The notes beneath the pieces are model-generated. The model was given only the letters and a program-made list of their open reading frames with translations. It was not told the origin of the DNA and did not search any database. A DNA stretch of 64,000 nucleotides from Vitellaria paradoxa. Its lineage: Eukaryota > Streptophyta > Magnoliopsida > Ericales > Sapotaceae. Location of the stretch: positions 15,733,894-15,797,893 of the forward strand of contig CM034240.1 of NCBI GenBank assembly GCA_019916065.1, given 5' to 3'. Positions 51,138-63,700 of the stretch are shown piece by piece. The position numbers and the translations under genes were made by a program. How positions within the stretch are numbered: position 1 is the stretch's first letter; every line of letters starts with the position of its first letter.

Positions 51138-54100
51138 ATGTGTACCACTAATAAGCAGTCTGTCTCTCATTGGTTCTTCTGCTCTTGTTAGTAGTTGCCA
51201 TCTTCGTTGGCGGCATAGATGCCACCTCAAGTTATGATGATAGCAGAGAGGTTTGTTTCTATAGTCTATCATTCCTATATATATATATAATATATACAGA
51301 CATAAATTAAAGAGGGTTTAACCAGTCAGAATGCTTAAACTGCGCTATCCAAATTTCGTTACTTTATACAAAGGAGTGGCATAGAACCTGGGATATTAAA
51401 AGTTACTTTCTCCTTTGCCTTTTTGAGTTTTATTTGAAACTTATGTTCAGATTTTTTTTTATAATTATTAAAGTTTGAGCTTTTTCAAAAAATAAAAAAT
51501 AAAAATAAAAGACATTATAACTAATGAAAATTACAGTCCCTTGATTGTTATTTAAAAGAAAAAGAAAAGAAAAAAGAGAGTTCATATTCTGAATTCGAAA
51601 TTTGAGTAAAACCTCAAAGCATAAAAGGGAAATTTGTCCAAAACTTGATGATTTAATTAAGAATTTTGTGTCAATGGAGATGTAGGTTTACATTGTGCAC
51701 ATGGGATCGCTGCCCGAGGGAGAATATTCACCTTCATCCCACCATCTCAATATTCTACAAAGCGTAATGACTGATGAGAGGTAATCCGTTTATCTTGTTT
51801 GGGAATTGGGATTAATTTTCTATCCACGTGTATAATCTCAATCACGAGAAACTTATAAAATTCTCCCTTTATTTATCTACAGTATGGCGCCAAATCACTT
51901 AGTTCGAAGTTATACAAAAAGTTTCAATGGATTTGCTGCTAGACTTACCAAGGAAGAGCAAGAAAAGATAGCCATTATAAATTGAAGGAGGTTTTATATA
52001 TTAATTTATTTATCATTATTTTCTTCTCACAAACATACATTTCAAATTATATATATATATATATATATATGCAGGCATGGAGGAAGTGGTTTCTGTCTTT
52101 CCTAATGAAAACTTTAAACGAAAGACAACAAGATCGTGGAGTTTCATGGGTTTAACTGAGAATGCAAAACGGGCTATTAATGTGGAAAGTGATTTGATCA
52201 TTGGAGTTATAGACGGCGGAATTACGATTGAATCCGAGAGTTTCAGCGACAAAGGATTTGGCCCTCCACCTAAAAAGTGGAAAGGTGTATGTAATGGCGG
52301 CAAGCATTTTAAGTGCAACAAGTAATCTTCCTTTGTTAACTTTAAACCAAATTTCCGAATTTTTTTTTGTTAACTTTTCCAGTTTATTTTTTATAAACCT
52401 CATTTTCCGATAGGTATATTTCGAGTAGGCCATTTAATGAAAAATTCAAATTTATTTGGTTTAGCTCGTACCTGAGAGAAACCCAAAAAAAAAAAAGAAA
52501 GAGAGAGGGAGAGAGAGAGAAAATGAGAATTATGTATGCATTTTGATGAAGTACATACATATGCAGCAAAGTTATTGGAGCTCGATACTACATAACTAGT
52601 GATGCAATCGACAGAGACGGTCATGGGACCCATTGTGCTTCTGTTGCCGCAGGAAACATAGTTACGGGTGCGAGTTTTTACGGATTAGGGTCCGGGAATG
52701 CGAGAGGTGGGGTGTCTTCTGCGAGGATCGCAGTTTACAAAGTCTGTGGCGTCTCGGATTGTCCATTCGACGCTACATTAGCAGCCTTTGATGATGCTGT
52801 GGACGATGGGGTAGACATCATTTCAATTTCTGTTGGACCACCTTCTCCGAGACCTTTGTTTTTGGATCCGGCCGGACTTGGTTCGTTTTATGCCATGAAA
52901 AAAGGTATACTTACCTCAGTAGCTGCCGGAAACGAAGGGCCAGGTCGCGAGACAGTATCGGCCGGCTCACCCTGGCAGATATCAGTCGCAGCAAGCACCA
53001 CTGACCGAAGAATTATCGATAAGGTTGTTCTTGGGGATGGAACGACACTCATCGTACGTGTATAAATATATATTTAGTACATTTCTTTTTTGCCTATGTT
53101 TTTAATAATAATCATGTATTCCGCATTATATGTATATATGCTAATGCTAAGTGTTAGTCTTTTTTTTTTTTTTTTTTTGGGCAGGGCAAATCTGTAAATC
53201 CCGTCAATCTGAATGGAACCATGTATCCTCTTGTTTATGGGAGAAATGCTTCAAGAAGTTGCAAAATTGTCTCTACGGCTAAGTAAGCTAATTGCATCTC
53301 GTGTTCATATGTGTGTGTATATTGCATCTCGTGAAATTAAATATTGACTCAAATTGCTATAATTTATAATCCGTAATTAATTGGAACACTAATTTCAGGT
53401 CATGTGCATGCTTTGAAAAGGATTTAGTTTATAACAATAAAATTGTGATATGCAATCGGTTGACTTTCGAAGACTTCCGGGAAGCAAATAGAGGAAATGC
53501 ACTTGGAATTATCTTGTTGAACGAAACTCTAACAGATCCTACTGCTCAGTTTCCTTTGCCTGCAACAATCATAAATGAGCAAGACGGTACGAAACTCGAG
53601 TCTTACATGAAGTCAGCCAAGTAAGTAACCTTATTCATGAATATATATTTGATAAAATAATAGTTTTGTTTAACAATATATGTTACACCATTTGAAAAAA
53701 GAAAACATTGTCAGAATAATATGGGCACTTTATGTGCTCATTATTTTATATGGAAACATTCATTATGGATAAGTTTTTAGAATAATTTGGGCTCCTTATG
53801 TGCTTATCATTTAAAAAAATATATCAGAAAACTATTTTTCATATCTGCTTTGATGTCTTCAAACCAATCTCAACATATTCGATTAGATATCAATGAATTA
53901 CAGTTTTCAATTCGCACGATTGAACTTTGACCAAATTCCATTTTATAGCTTGACGTATGGTTTTATAGTTTGTTATAATATAATGTTAACCTTTTCATAA
54001 ATTGTGTTACTAAATTTTTCACTAAATGAGCCAATATAGCACGCTTTACTATATGATCATATGATAATTTATTGAAAAATTTGATAACAGACATTAACAT

Positions 54101-55564
54101 TATTATAACTATAAGAATTAATGGTTCTAAATATTGCATGCTATGTCGTATACTTCACAAGTTTTTTCATGGATGTGTACCCAGAAAGGCACAGGCAATC
54201 ATAGAGAAAAGTGAAGCCATTAAGGATTTTGGTGCTCCTAATGTTGGTGATTTCTCTTCGCGTGGACCATATTCTATTGAGATGAACATCCTTAAGGTCT
54301 ATGTTTAATAATACGAGAATTGGCTAATAAATATTTTATTGTTATACATTATTGTTGTTGTTGTTATTATTATTATTTAATTAGTTCTCATGTTCATATA
54401 TTAATTAATCTCTCTAAACAGAAAGAATTTCACATATTCTACAACCTGACATAACTACTTCTAGAGTAACTATCTTGGTTGCTATTATTGTTATTATTTA
54501 GTTAATTCTCAAGTTCATGTATTAATTAATCTCTCTAAACAGAAAGAATTTCACATATTTTACAGCCTGACATAACTGCTCCTGGAGTAACTATCTTGGC
54601 TGCCTATTCACCTTTTGCTAATCCATTTTCGATTCCTTACAAGAATGATAAGGTGCCTATTACCTATGCCTTAGAATCTGGAACCTCTATGGCTTGTCCT
54701 CATGTTTCTGGTGCGGCTGCTTATGTCAAGTCATTTCATCCTCACTGGTCTCCTGCAGCCATTCGATCTGCACTCATGACTACAGGTAGGTAGTTTTGTG
54801 TGTGTGTGAGATAAATTGATTTTCTACCAAAAAGATTTTACAAAAAACATAATAGATCATTTGATGTTATGGGTTTCTTTAAACTTCACTTTGATGGGTC
54901 TTTTGTTTTAAAATATTAATTGATTATCGCATTTCATTTTCATTAAATTTTTTGTAGAATAATATTTTTCCAACAATATTACGTTATCCTTTTTATAAGG
55001 TATTTAATTACATTTCTCACATGCATTTTGCTTCCAGCTTGGCCCATGAATATTGCTAAAAATCCAGATGGTGAATTAGGTTTTGGGGCTGGCCACATGG
55101 ATCCGGTTCGAGCTCTGAACCCGGGTTTAGTGTATGATGCTCAATTTGGTGATTATATTGTAATGCTTTGCAATACTGGCTTTGATTCAAGGAAGATTAA
55201 ACTAATATCGGATGGTAAATATAATTGCCCACGTGGAGGAAGAAATGGAACAGCAAGAGATTTAAATTACCCATCCATGGCTTACTATAATTACAAGAAC
55301 AGACATTTCAAGGTTCAGTTTATGAGAACAGTCACAAATGTTGGGTTGGAAAACTCTGTTTACAAAGCAATAGTATCATCGGACCCTATTATGAAAGTTA
55401 CCGTGGCGCCACAAGTTCTCTCCTTCAAATCAGTGGGAGAAATGCAATCTTTTGTTGTCACCATTTCTGGAAGTGAATTGTACGTGGATTCCTTTGTATC
55501 TGCATCATTGGTGTGGTTTGATGGAATTCACAGTGTGAGAAGTCCAATTGTTGTTTACAAGTAG
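51138..55564 (+). pseudogene. Subtilase B, cucumisin-like subtilisin-type serine protease, start region and one splice site damaged
   Basis: Ten exons matching copy A: 51138-51250, 51686-51780, 51883-51974, 52075-52321, 52567-53053, 53185-53282, 53399-53620, 54185-54296, 54566-54785, 55038-55564. The catalytic region is intact: Asp in [10 protein letters not shown], His in [13 protein letters not shown], Asn in VAAGNEGPG, Ser in [13 protein letters not shown]; exon 5 is fully open. Two lesions: (1) in exon 1 one T is missing relative to A (CTTGTTAG against CTTGTTTAG), so the frame from ATG hits TAG TAG inside the signal peptide; (2) the exon 3 donor, GTACGT in A, is TTATAA here. Unless another start and donor are used, no active secreted protease would be made. 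Exon 9 is preceded by a duplicated acceptor region. Role, if active: extracellular processing or degradation of proteins. Confidence 0.9.
54380..54603. repeat. ~121-bp tandem duplication of the intron 8/exon 9 border in subtilase B
   Basis: GAAAGAATTTCACATATT occurs at 54421 and 54542, each followed by CCTGACATAACT and GAGTAACTATCTTGG. In the first copy the acceptor CAG has become CAA; only the second copy keeps CAG. Confidence 0.9.
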
Positions 55565-55885
55565 AACGAAGCATTTTCAATGGACCCATACCTCTAGCTT
55601 GAATATTATATTATCATCAACAAAAGCATATGCGCCTAAAGAACTAAAGCCAGTGCTTAAATTATTGTAAGAGTTTCCATGAGCCGTTGGCCAATATAAT
55701 CAATATTATAAAAATTTCTTGTGCCTCTTTTAATCTATTAAGGTTTTTAAAATGCTCGAAATTAAATAATTTTATTTTATGATTGAAACACGTAAAAAAA
55801 TTAGGCCATTATTACTGAAATACTAAAGTTGCAAAAGCCATTACATGAACCATGTGACCGTTATTTTCGATTTAAAAATTGTTAA

Positions 55886-58549
55886 TAAGAGGAAGACTTT
55901 TAGCTACTACTCTTATTTTCACTCTTTTCCTATATTTATTTTTTTTTTCCTAATTCCCAAAGAACACTACGTATGGATGCATATCGACAAATACACTCAA
56001 TGCTTGCGTTGGTATGGGCATCTTTAATTGGGAGTTTAATATATTGATGGTTGAAAAATTTTGATGCACACATTAAAAAAAATTTAAGAAAGCAACCAGT
56101 ATATGCATTTAGTTGAACGGCCGCGATAAAGATTGCAAATGAGTTGAGCTAAGTACTGAGACATTTAAACTTAATTGTTAAATATGTTAAGGAGCATGAG
56201 TGCAAGTTGAGCTTTGAATAAACATGTATAAATATGTGTGTGTATATATAGAGAGAGAAAGAGAGAGGCCTTAGGACAGTAGTTGATTTAGGTTTTTTTT
56301 GTAATGGAGTCTTATTAATCAGTGTTCATTGGTTAAATATTCGTGATGGAATGGCACGTGTTGAAAACACTAATTCATTCATCTTATTTTTTTTTAAGTA
56401 ATTACGAATATTGAAACACATTTTTCCATCTCCCAATATTTTTATGTCACTTATTAACTATCCTAAAAGTTTACCGTTTGCCTTTAAAATATACCTCAAT
56501 TAATTATGTCGGTTGTATTGCTAGCTAATGAGTTTGTAAGGAAAACGTACGGACAAAAATACTTTTATCACTCTTAATTAATTAACGCCACCTTCTCATG
56601 GATAAGAAGTGCCCACTCTTCCCATATGAAATAGAAAATGAAATATTACCAGAACCATTGTTGAGTATATGATTGTCAGGTTCACGTTTATAATCGTAAC
56701 TTAGTAAACAAAATAGTGAATCTAGTTTTAATATTTTTAAACATTGGTTAGGGTGTAATAGAATATAGGATTGAACATTTAAAGCCGAAACAAAACAAAA
56801 TAAAATAACGCTATTTTGAAGGGCCAAAAAAGTTAAAAATATTATTCTAATCTTTAAATCCAGATGAATCTATTATTTCATAGTTTGATATGTTTTCACT
56901 ATTTAATTCATATTTCACGTAAGAGAAAATATAAACTAGAATTTGTTTTCATGAAACCCTTTTAAAATCTAAGACATGATTTTAAAATCTCATTAGGAAT
57001 TGAAAAATCGGAAGATAGTCTATGCTATTAATCCTTGATTTAAGATTTGACCTACTCGATTCAAACTTTCTATGAAATTAAATTCAAAAACTCTTTTTAG
57101 GAATTTCAGAGAATATGAATAAGAATCTTCATTTTTGAAGATATTTCAAAGAAAATAAATCAAAAATCTGAAAAATGTAAATCAACGCATGAATGTTTTT
57201 ACATTGCATGCATCGATCTAAGCACGTTGAATTATTTATAATGATTATTATTAGGGTTAGATCAAAATAATAACTTTAGCTTAGCATGGTTATCATAATA
57301 AAAGAAGATAATACAAAAACAAAATAAATTTTACTGAATAATTAAAATGAAACGTATACCGTTCCTCGCAATGAATTAAACTTGAATCCGAAAGCAATCG
57401 ATCCAAAAATTCTCCAAAATTAAACTGAAAACTCTCTAAACTAATTTATTTTAATAAAAAAACTAAATCTGAAATTTACAGAGAAAAGCTTGCATATAAT
57501 GGCTGAGAACAATATATATATATAGCTTAAACCGAAACCCTAAAACCTAAAATTATGCGCATACTGGTCGTGGATGTCCAGATCGCCTGACTAAGTGCCC
57601 AAACAACAGAGAGGGTCAAGCCCAAATTCGATTTTTATTCCTTTTCCTCCTGCTATCTCTTTGTTACTATCTGGACCGAACGTCGAAGTGTCCGAATAGT
57701 AGAGGCCTTTTCTTAATTATCTTCACTATTGCTAATTTCAATAATTTCATTTTCTTTTTTTCATTTTGAAAATAAAATTCCATAAATAATACAAAATAAT
57801 TAAAAACTTTAGAATTAATTAAATAGATGCATGATTTATGCTCTAAATTATGGTTTGTAATTATACTTTTCAAGTGTAATTACTTCTATTTTTCAATGGG
57901 TCAAAGGGTTCAATAATAGACAAGAAATCAATTAGAACATTGTTAGATGAAACTTTATATAAACACAAATTTATGGCAAATTCAAACAAAAGAATTAAAT
58001 TTACAACTAAGGACAAGATTTCCTAATTGGACATGGGACAGGATTCAAGTTTCCTAAATTAAACAATGATTGAATTTCCAAATCGAATAAGGATTGAGTT
58101 TCTTAGGTAAAGTTATGTTTGGGCTATAGGAATGGACTAGAGGCCTTACCATCTTTTCGTTTCTCCTTTTCTTCTTTAGCCATTCTTTTTTTTATTCTTT
58201 ATTTTTTTAGTCGGCTAGACAAGGAAAAGAGATAACAGAGTGAAGGTAAAGAAAGACTGTGAGATTTGGGAAAGAAAAGTATAGGGTTTTGACCCTTGCA
58301 ACATAGTGATCATCAAGGTATTAGTAGTTTGAGAAAATCGTGATAGAGGTGAGAGATTTGAGCTTGAGAAGTTTAGAGGTTTGGTGGGATTTTTAAAATT
58401 TCTTCTTTTCTTCGAATTGAATGTAGGTGGTACCTCTTATGTGTTTATTATGTGATTTTGCAAAATCTAAAGTAGATATATGGCTTCCATTTGGAGCTTT
58501 GTGGTTATTTAAATATGTGTATATGTGTGCATATGATTAGGCTCGAGTT
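55886..58549. other. AT-rich spacer, no gene seen
   Basis: Contains a TGTGTATATATAGAGAGAGA composite microsatellite near 56236 and an (AT)n at 57510. No supported coding or RNA gene. Confidence 0.5.
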
Positions 58550-58814
58550 GTTACACATTTGTTCACTTAAATACACTTTTATACATGACATAATTGATAT
58601 AAGACAGGTGTTTTTGTGCAGAATTTATCCACATCTTTAGAATATGGAACATGTGTTGAATTGTGCCATAAAGAGAAGCAATTTGAGCTAAATTAAGGAT
58701 GCAAAGAAGGAGATGCTGAAGCACATCTGTTGAAATGGATTTGTTGAGTAAAGTCATGGGAGCAGAAGAAGAATTTCCAGTTGCTGAACAAGTTGAATTC
58801 TGGAAGGAGGAGAA

Positions 58815-58917
58815 CATTCGAATATAGTGCCAAAGCATTCGAATGCTGTCAAAAAGAGTTCAGAGAATTTCTGGAGGAAATGCATATTCGAATACAGCCA
58901 AGCAGTATTCGAATACT
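58815..58917. repeat. Four ATTCGAAT palindromes in the second element's LTR
   Basis: ACATTCGAATATAG, GCATTCGAATGC, CATATTCGAATAC and GTATTCGAATAC within about 100 bases, followed by a GA-rich tract. The same TTCGAA core and arrangement as in the first element, but with A/T flanks. Confidence 0.75.
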
Positions 58918-60075
58918 AGGACCGTTGGCAGAAAATAGACTCCACGTGATTTTACAGATTCGGGGGGGATGCAATCTGGAGGAGAGAGAAAGACTGGGGA
59001 ATGATGGCATCACACGACCCACACCCACGAGAGAAAAAGGGGGGACAGAACATTCGGTTAGAAGAGAGAAGGGGGAGAAGAGAGAAAGGGAGAAGGAGAG
59101 TAGCGAGGAAATTTCTTCTTCTTCCTTCTTCATTCTCTGGTTTTCAGATTTTCTGCCATTTTTTTGTTTTCAATTCTGATTTTAATTTCAGTTTATTGTA
59201 ATTAGATTTGAATTCTACAGCACATTACAATTTCATTCTTGTAATTAGATTTCAATTGGAGTTAAAGAGAAAATTACATTTTTCAGCTTTGAAGGTTATG
59301 TCTCTGTTCTTCATTTCTGTTCTTCATTTTCTTAAGATGATCGGCTAGTTTTTCTTGGGCCAAGGCAAGGATAATGTCCTGTCCAATGATTTCCAAGATG
59401 CCGTTCTTAATGGATTAATTTTGAGTTCTTTGGTTATCAATCTTAGTTGTATCTCGTTACTTTTGAAATCAATGGTTCAATGTCCGATTAACACTTGTTT
59501 ACATATTCTATCAATGAGTTCATAGAAGTTGCTGAATTCAGAACTCTTATTGCAAATATGTATGGGAGTTGCTAGAGTTAGATCTTCTATAGTTTTCATG
59601 ATAGCTTATGCACATCACTTGTTTGATCCATGGCTTGTATCATTTGAAATTAATTTTCTCCAAACATTAGAGCAACTAGAATTGATGATCTATTCACTCT
59701 TGGTATTTTGAGATTGATTTGGATAGGCATTGGAATTGTCTTGCCCATCTTTTTAATATCAAGTTTTAGTTAAGTTTAGTTTTCATTTCAAAACCAATTT
59801 CCAAAACCATCAAAAATTCCAAACCAGATTTTTAATTCTGTTTACCATTCATGTGAGCCATGTTTTGCTTCTTTAATGCATTTGATTCAAACATGATTTT
59901 GCTCCCTAGATCCCTGTGGATATGACCTGGTTCTCACCAGTTAATTGTGCTACAATGAAACCTTGCACTTGGGGGAGTTTGTCTTGATTTTCCTTACTCA
60001 ACACCTTTGAAAGCTGAATTTGCATCTTTATTTACATTTGAGAGTGAGGTAATTAAGCAAAAACAAGCACAATTT

Positions 60076-60093
60076 TGGCGCCGTTGCCGGGGA
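60076..60093 (+). other. Primer-binding site complementary to tRNA-Asp
   Basis: TGGCGCCGTTGCCGGGGA, identical to the PBS of the first element, 6 bases after the LTR end. Confidence 0.92.
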
Positions 60094-60746
60094 TCTTTGA
60101 AAAGCAATGGTGTTTTGAACTTTTGGAGCAAGGATTGGCAACATTACTCACAACCATCTTCAACAACAAAGCTACTCAAGGCATTGGGTAATTTTGTTCC
60201 ATTCTTATTTCCACCTCTAGTTTCATTTTTATAGGTTTTAGTTTCTAGTTTTTAGTGTTTAAATTGTAGTTTCTGATTTTGAAAAAAAAAAAATCTGAGT
60301 TACTGCTGTATTTTGTTTTGAATATCTAAATTTCTGAGTTGTTGGTTTTCTTTACTGAAATTTGATTGCTGGAAGTTTGATATTCAAATCTGCTGCATGT
60401 GATATTTGAATGCCTGAGTTTGTCTCTGAAATTCTGATCTGTTTTACTGCTAAGTTTTGAACCAAGTTGCTGAATCTGATGTCTGCAATCTGTTTTCTGA
60501 ATTTCTGATTCGAATCTGTTGCATCTAATATTCAAATTGCTGCATCTTGTCTCTGAAAAATCTGATTTCATTGGCTGAAATTCACCTTTGAATTATTGTT
60601 TGACTTGCTGAAAATTTGCATGGAGTTGCTGTACATTCTGCTGCAAGTTGTTAGAGGAAGAGCTCTGATTTTTCTTTGTGAATTGGTGATTTAGTTGTGA
60701 AGTTTTAAGGTTTTGTGGGTGTCATTTTGAAGCTGAATTTTTGTGC
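60094..60746 (+). other. Untranslated leader of the second Athila-type element
   Basis: Between PBS and gag ATG. At 60300-60580 it is built of degenerate repeats of CTGAATTTCTGATTCGAATC-like phrases rich in CTG and TTGAAT. Confidence 0.6.
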
Positions 60747-63700
60747 ATGTTGTTAAGGTCTGGTCGAATTATTGGAGAAAATTCTGATTTGCATTCACCA
60801 TCATCTCTAGCTGAATTAATTGAACTTGCTACATCTTACACATCATCTGAATCATCTGTGCACATGGATCCACCACCACCTGTTTTACCAGAAGGAAGTG
60901 AACTTGGAGAGAATGATGAAATCAATCAAAATCTTCTTAGACCTCTTAGGGAATATCTTCATCCAGCTAGGCAAACAACTCCCTCATGCATTGTTCTTCC
61001 CATTGGCCATCATAATTTCAATTTTAAACCGGGAACAATTCAGCTTTTGCCAACCTTTCATGGAATGGATTCTGAAAATCCTTACATGCATATGAAAGAA
61101 TTTGAGGATGTTTGTGGGACTTGCATGGATAGGAATACAAATGAGGACATGGTTAGGCTTAAGTTGTTTCCATTTTCATTGAAAGATAAAGCAAAGATGT
61201 GGTTGAACTCATTGGAGCCTAGATCAATTGGAACTTGGAGGGACATGCAAACAAAGTTTTTGAAGAAGTATTTTCCAGCCAATAGGACAGTAATACTTCA
61301 ACAACAAATCATGAATTTTGTATGCAAGCCTAATGAAACATTTGCACATGCATGGGATAGGTTTAGAGAATTGTTGCAAGCATGTCCACATCATGGGTTT
61401 GAGTCTTGGAGAATTGTTAACTTCTTTCATAATGCATTAACTCCAAACTTGAAAATGCTGGTTGCAACAATGTGCAATGGTGAGTTCTATGATAAGACAG
61501 CTGAAGAAGCCTTGCATTTCTTTGATTCATTGGCTGAAAATACTAAACAATGGGAGGTAGTTTCTCCATTTTCTGAGTTTTCTGACAGCATAGGTGCAAG
61601 AGGAAAGTTTCATCTCAGTGACACTGATGATCTTGGTGCTCGATTGGCTGCATTGTCAAAGAAAGTGGAGTTGATGGAGCAAGAGAAGCAAGGATTGAAG
61701 AAAAAAGAAGTTAACTGTGTGTTGTGTGAAACCTCGGATCACAAGACAGACGATTGTCCCACACTCCCAGCTTTTAAAGAAGTTCTTTATGGTCAAGTAA
61801 ATCCCCCACCAGCTGCAAGAAATTACAACTCAAACCAGGGGGTGAACAACTTTGCTTCAGGGAATCAGCCATATTCGAATGCTTACAATGCTGGATATAG
61901 AGGCCATTCGAATACATCCTGGAGAGCTGAGGCACAACACCAGCAGCAGCAGCAACCTCAACAACCTTTTCCACCTCAACCATTTCATTCCCAGCCTTAT
62001 CAACCTCAGCAGAACGCAAACTCTTACCAGCCACCTCACAAAAGATCATTAGAAGACACCTTGCAACAATTCATGCAAGGACAAATTGGAACCAACAACC
62101 AAAATTCAAAGTTCCAAGATCAAACTAATAGGGCTATGGAAGACATTCGGAGTCAATTGTCAAAACTCACTCAAGCCTTAACTTTGAGAGAAACGGGAAA
62201 GCTTCCATCTCAGCCCAAACCAAATCCCACTGGGCAAGTGCACTTCAGTGAATCATCTTCTTCAAGTGCAAATGAGAATTTGGAACATGTGCAAGTTATT
62301 TCAACATTGAGAAGTGGAAAACAGATCTTGAAACCAGATTATGTTCCAATTGAAGAGGCAAATGAGCAAAATATGTTGGAAGATGTGGAAGAAATTCAGC
62401 ACAACAGCAGCAGCAGCAACAAAGCAATTGAACAACAGCTGCTCACCAAAACAGAAGCTGAATTGCAGCAAAAGCAGCTGCTAAAAGAGCAAAAACAGCA
62501 GCTGCACAGTAAATTAGAAATTAAGGAACAGCAACAAATTGAACAAAATCTGCACAACAGGACAGAAAATGAACAGAAACAAAATCTGGACAGCATAGGA
62601 AAAGCTACACAGAAACAGCAGCTGAACAATTTTGAGCAGAATAGCAAAATTCAGAAGCAAGATCAGGTAAATTCTGAGAATGCACTTGAGTTTTCTGAAA
62701 ATAAAACTAAGGATTTTGATACAAACCAGTTGGATAAGAGTGAAAAAATTTCTAGAAAAGAGAAGATTTCAAAAGAAAACCAGCTGGACAGCCCTGATTT
62801 CATTCCAAAAATTCCTTTTCCTCAAAGGTTGAACAAAGGAAAGAAAGAGAATTTGAATTCTGACATTTATGAGCTTTTCAAACAAGTCAGAATAAACATT
62901 CCTTTGCTTGATGCCATTAAACAAAATCCATCTTATGGAAAGTTTTTGAAAGATTTGTGCACTGTCAAAAGGAGAATGAATGTCAAAGAGAGAGCATTTT
63001 TAACTGAACAAGTGAGCTCAATTTTGCAATTCAAAACCCCTCCAAAATATAAAGATCCGGGGTGCCCAACAATTGCATGTATCATTGGGAAAAAGAGGGT
63101 AGATAGAGCTTTGTTGGATTTGGGAGCAAGTGTTAATCTTTTGCCATTTTCTGTGTACCAACAACTTGGATTAGGTGAGCTTAGACCTACTAGGGTGACA
63201 CTTCAATTAGCAGATAGGTCAGTCAAAGTCCCTAGAGGTATTGTGGAAGATGTCTTGATTCAAGTGGAACATTTTGTGTTTCCCGTGGACTTTATAGTGC
63301 TTGATACCAAACCAATTCAAGGGCCACAACCAGCTGTCCCAGTTATCTTAGGAAGACCATTTTTGGCCACTTCTAATGCCTTAATCAATTGTAGAACTGG
63401 AGTCATTAAGTTGTCTTTTGGTAACATGACCATTGAGAAGAACATCTTTAGTGTGACCAAACAACCAAGTGACCATGAGGAGATAGAGGAAGTAGATTTG
63501 ATTCAAACCATCACACAAGAGCATTTTGATAGAGAGTACTTAGAAGACCCATTGGAAAGAGCTTTAGTGAACAGTGATCAAGTAGATTTCCTAGATGATT
63601 GTGACTTGAAAAATTTTGGTGGAGGAGAATTTGAGGAAATGAAAAAATCAGTGATGTCAGTGAATCAGTGGAGGCCCACTTTTGAGTCTTTAGAGCTGCC

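Larger units (their letters stand above)
46375..55885. repeat. Segmental duplication, block carrying subtilase B
   Basis: Partner of 34775-44205. It has extra sequence at about 48121-48790 and 49900-50700 that block A lacks, and a much shorter intron 6 in the gene. Confidence 0.88.

Noticed and set aside
58849..59201. Frames of 66-132 codons in 58781-59201
   Set aside because: They lie in the LTR of the second Athila element and translate GA-rich low-complexity DNA.
61774..62647. Minus-strand frames at 61774-62049 and 62396-62647 and the plus-strand frame at 61852-62052
   Set aside because: Out of frame with or antisense to the intact gag-pol polyprotein; composition reflects the CAG-rich linker.
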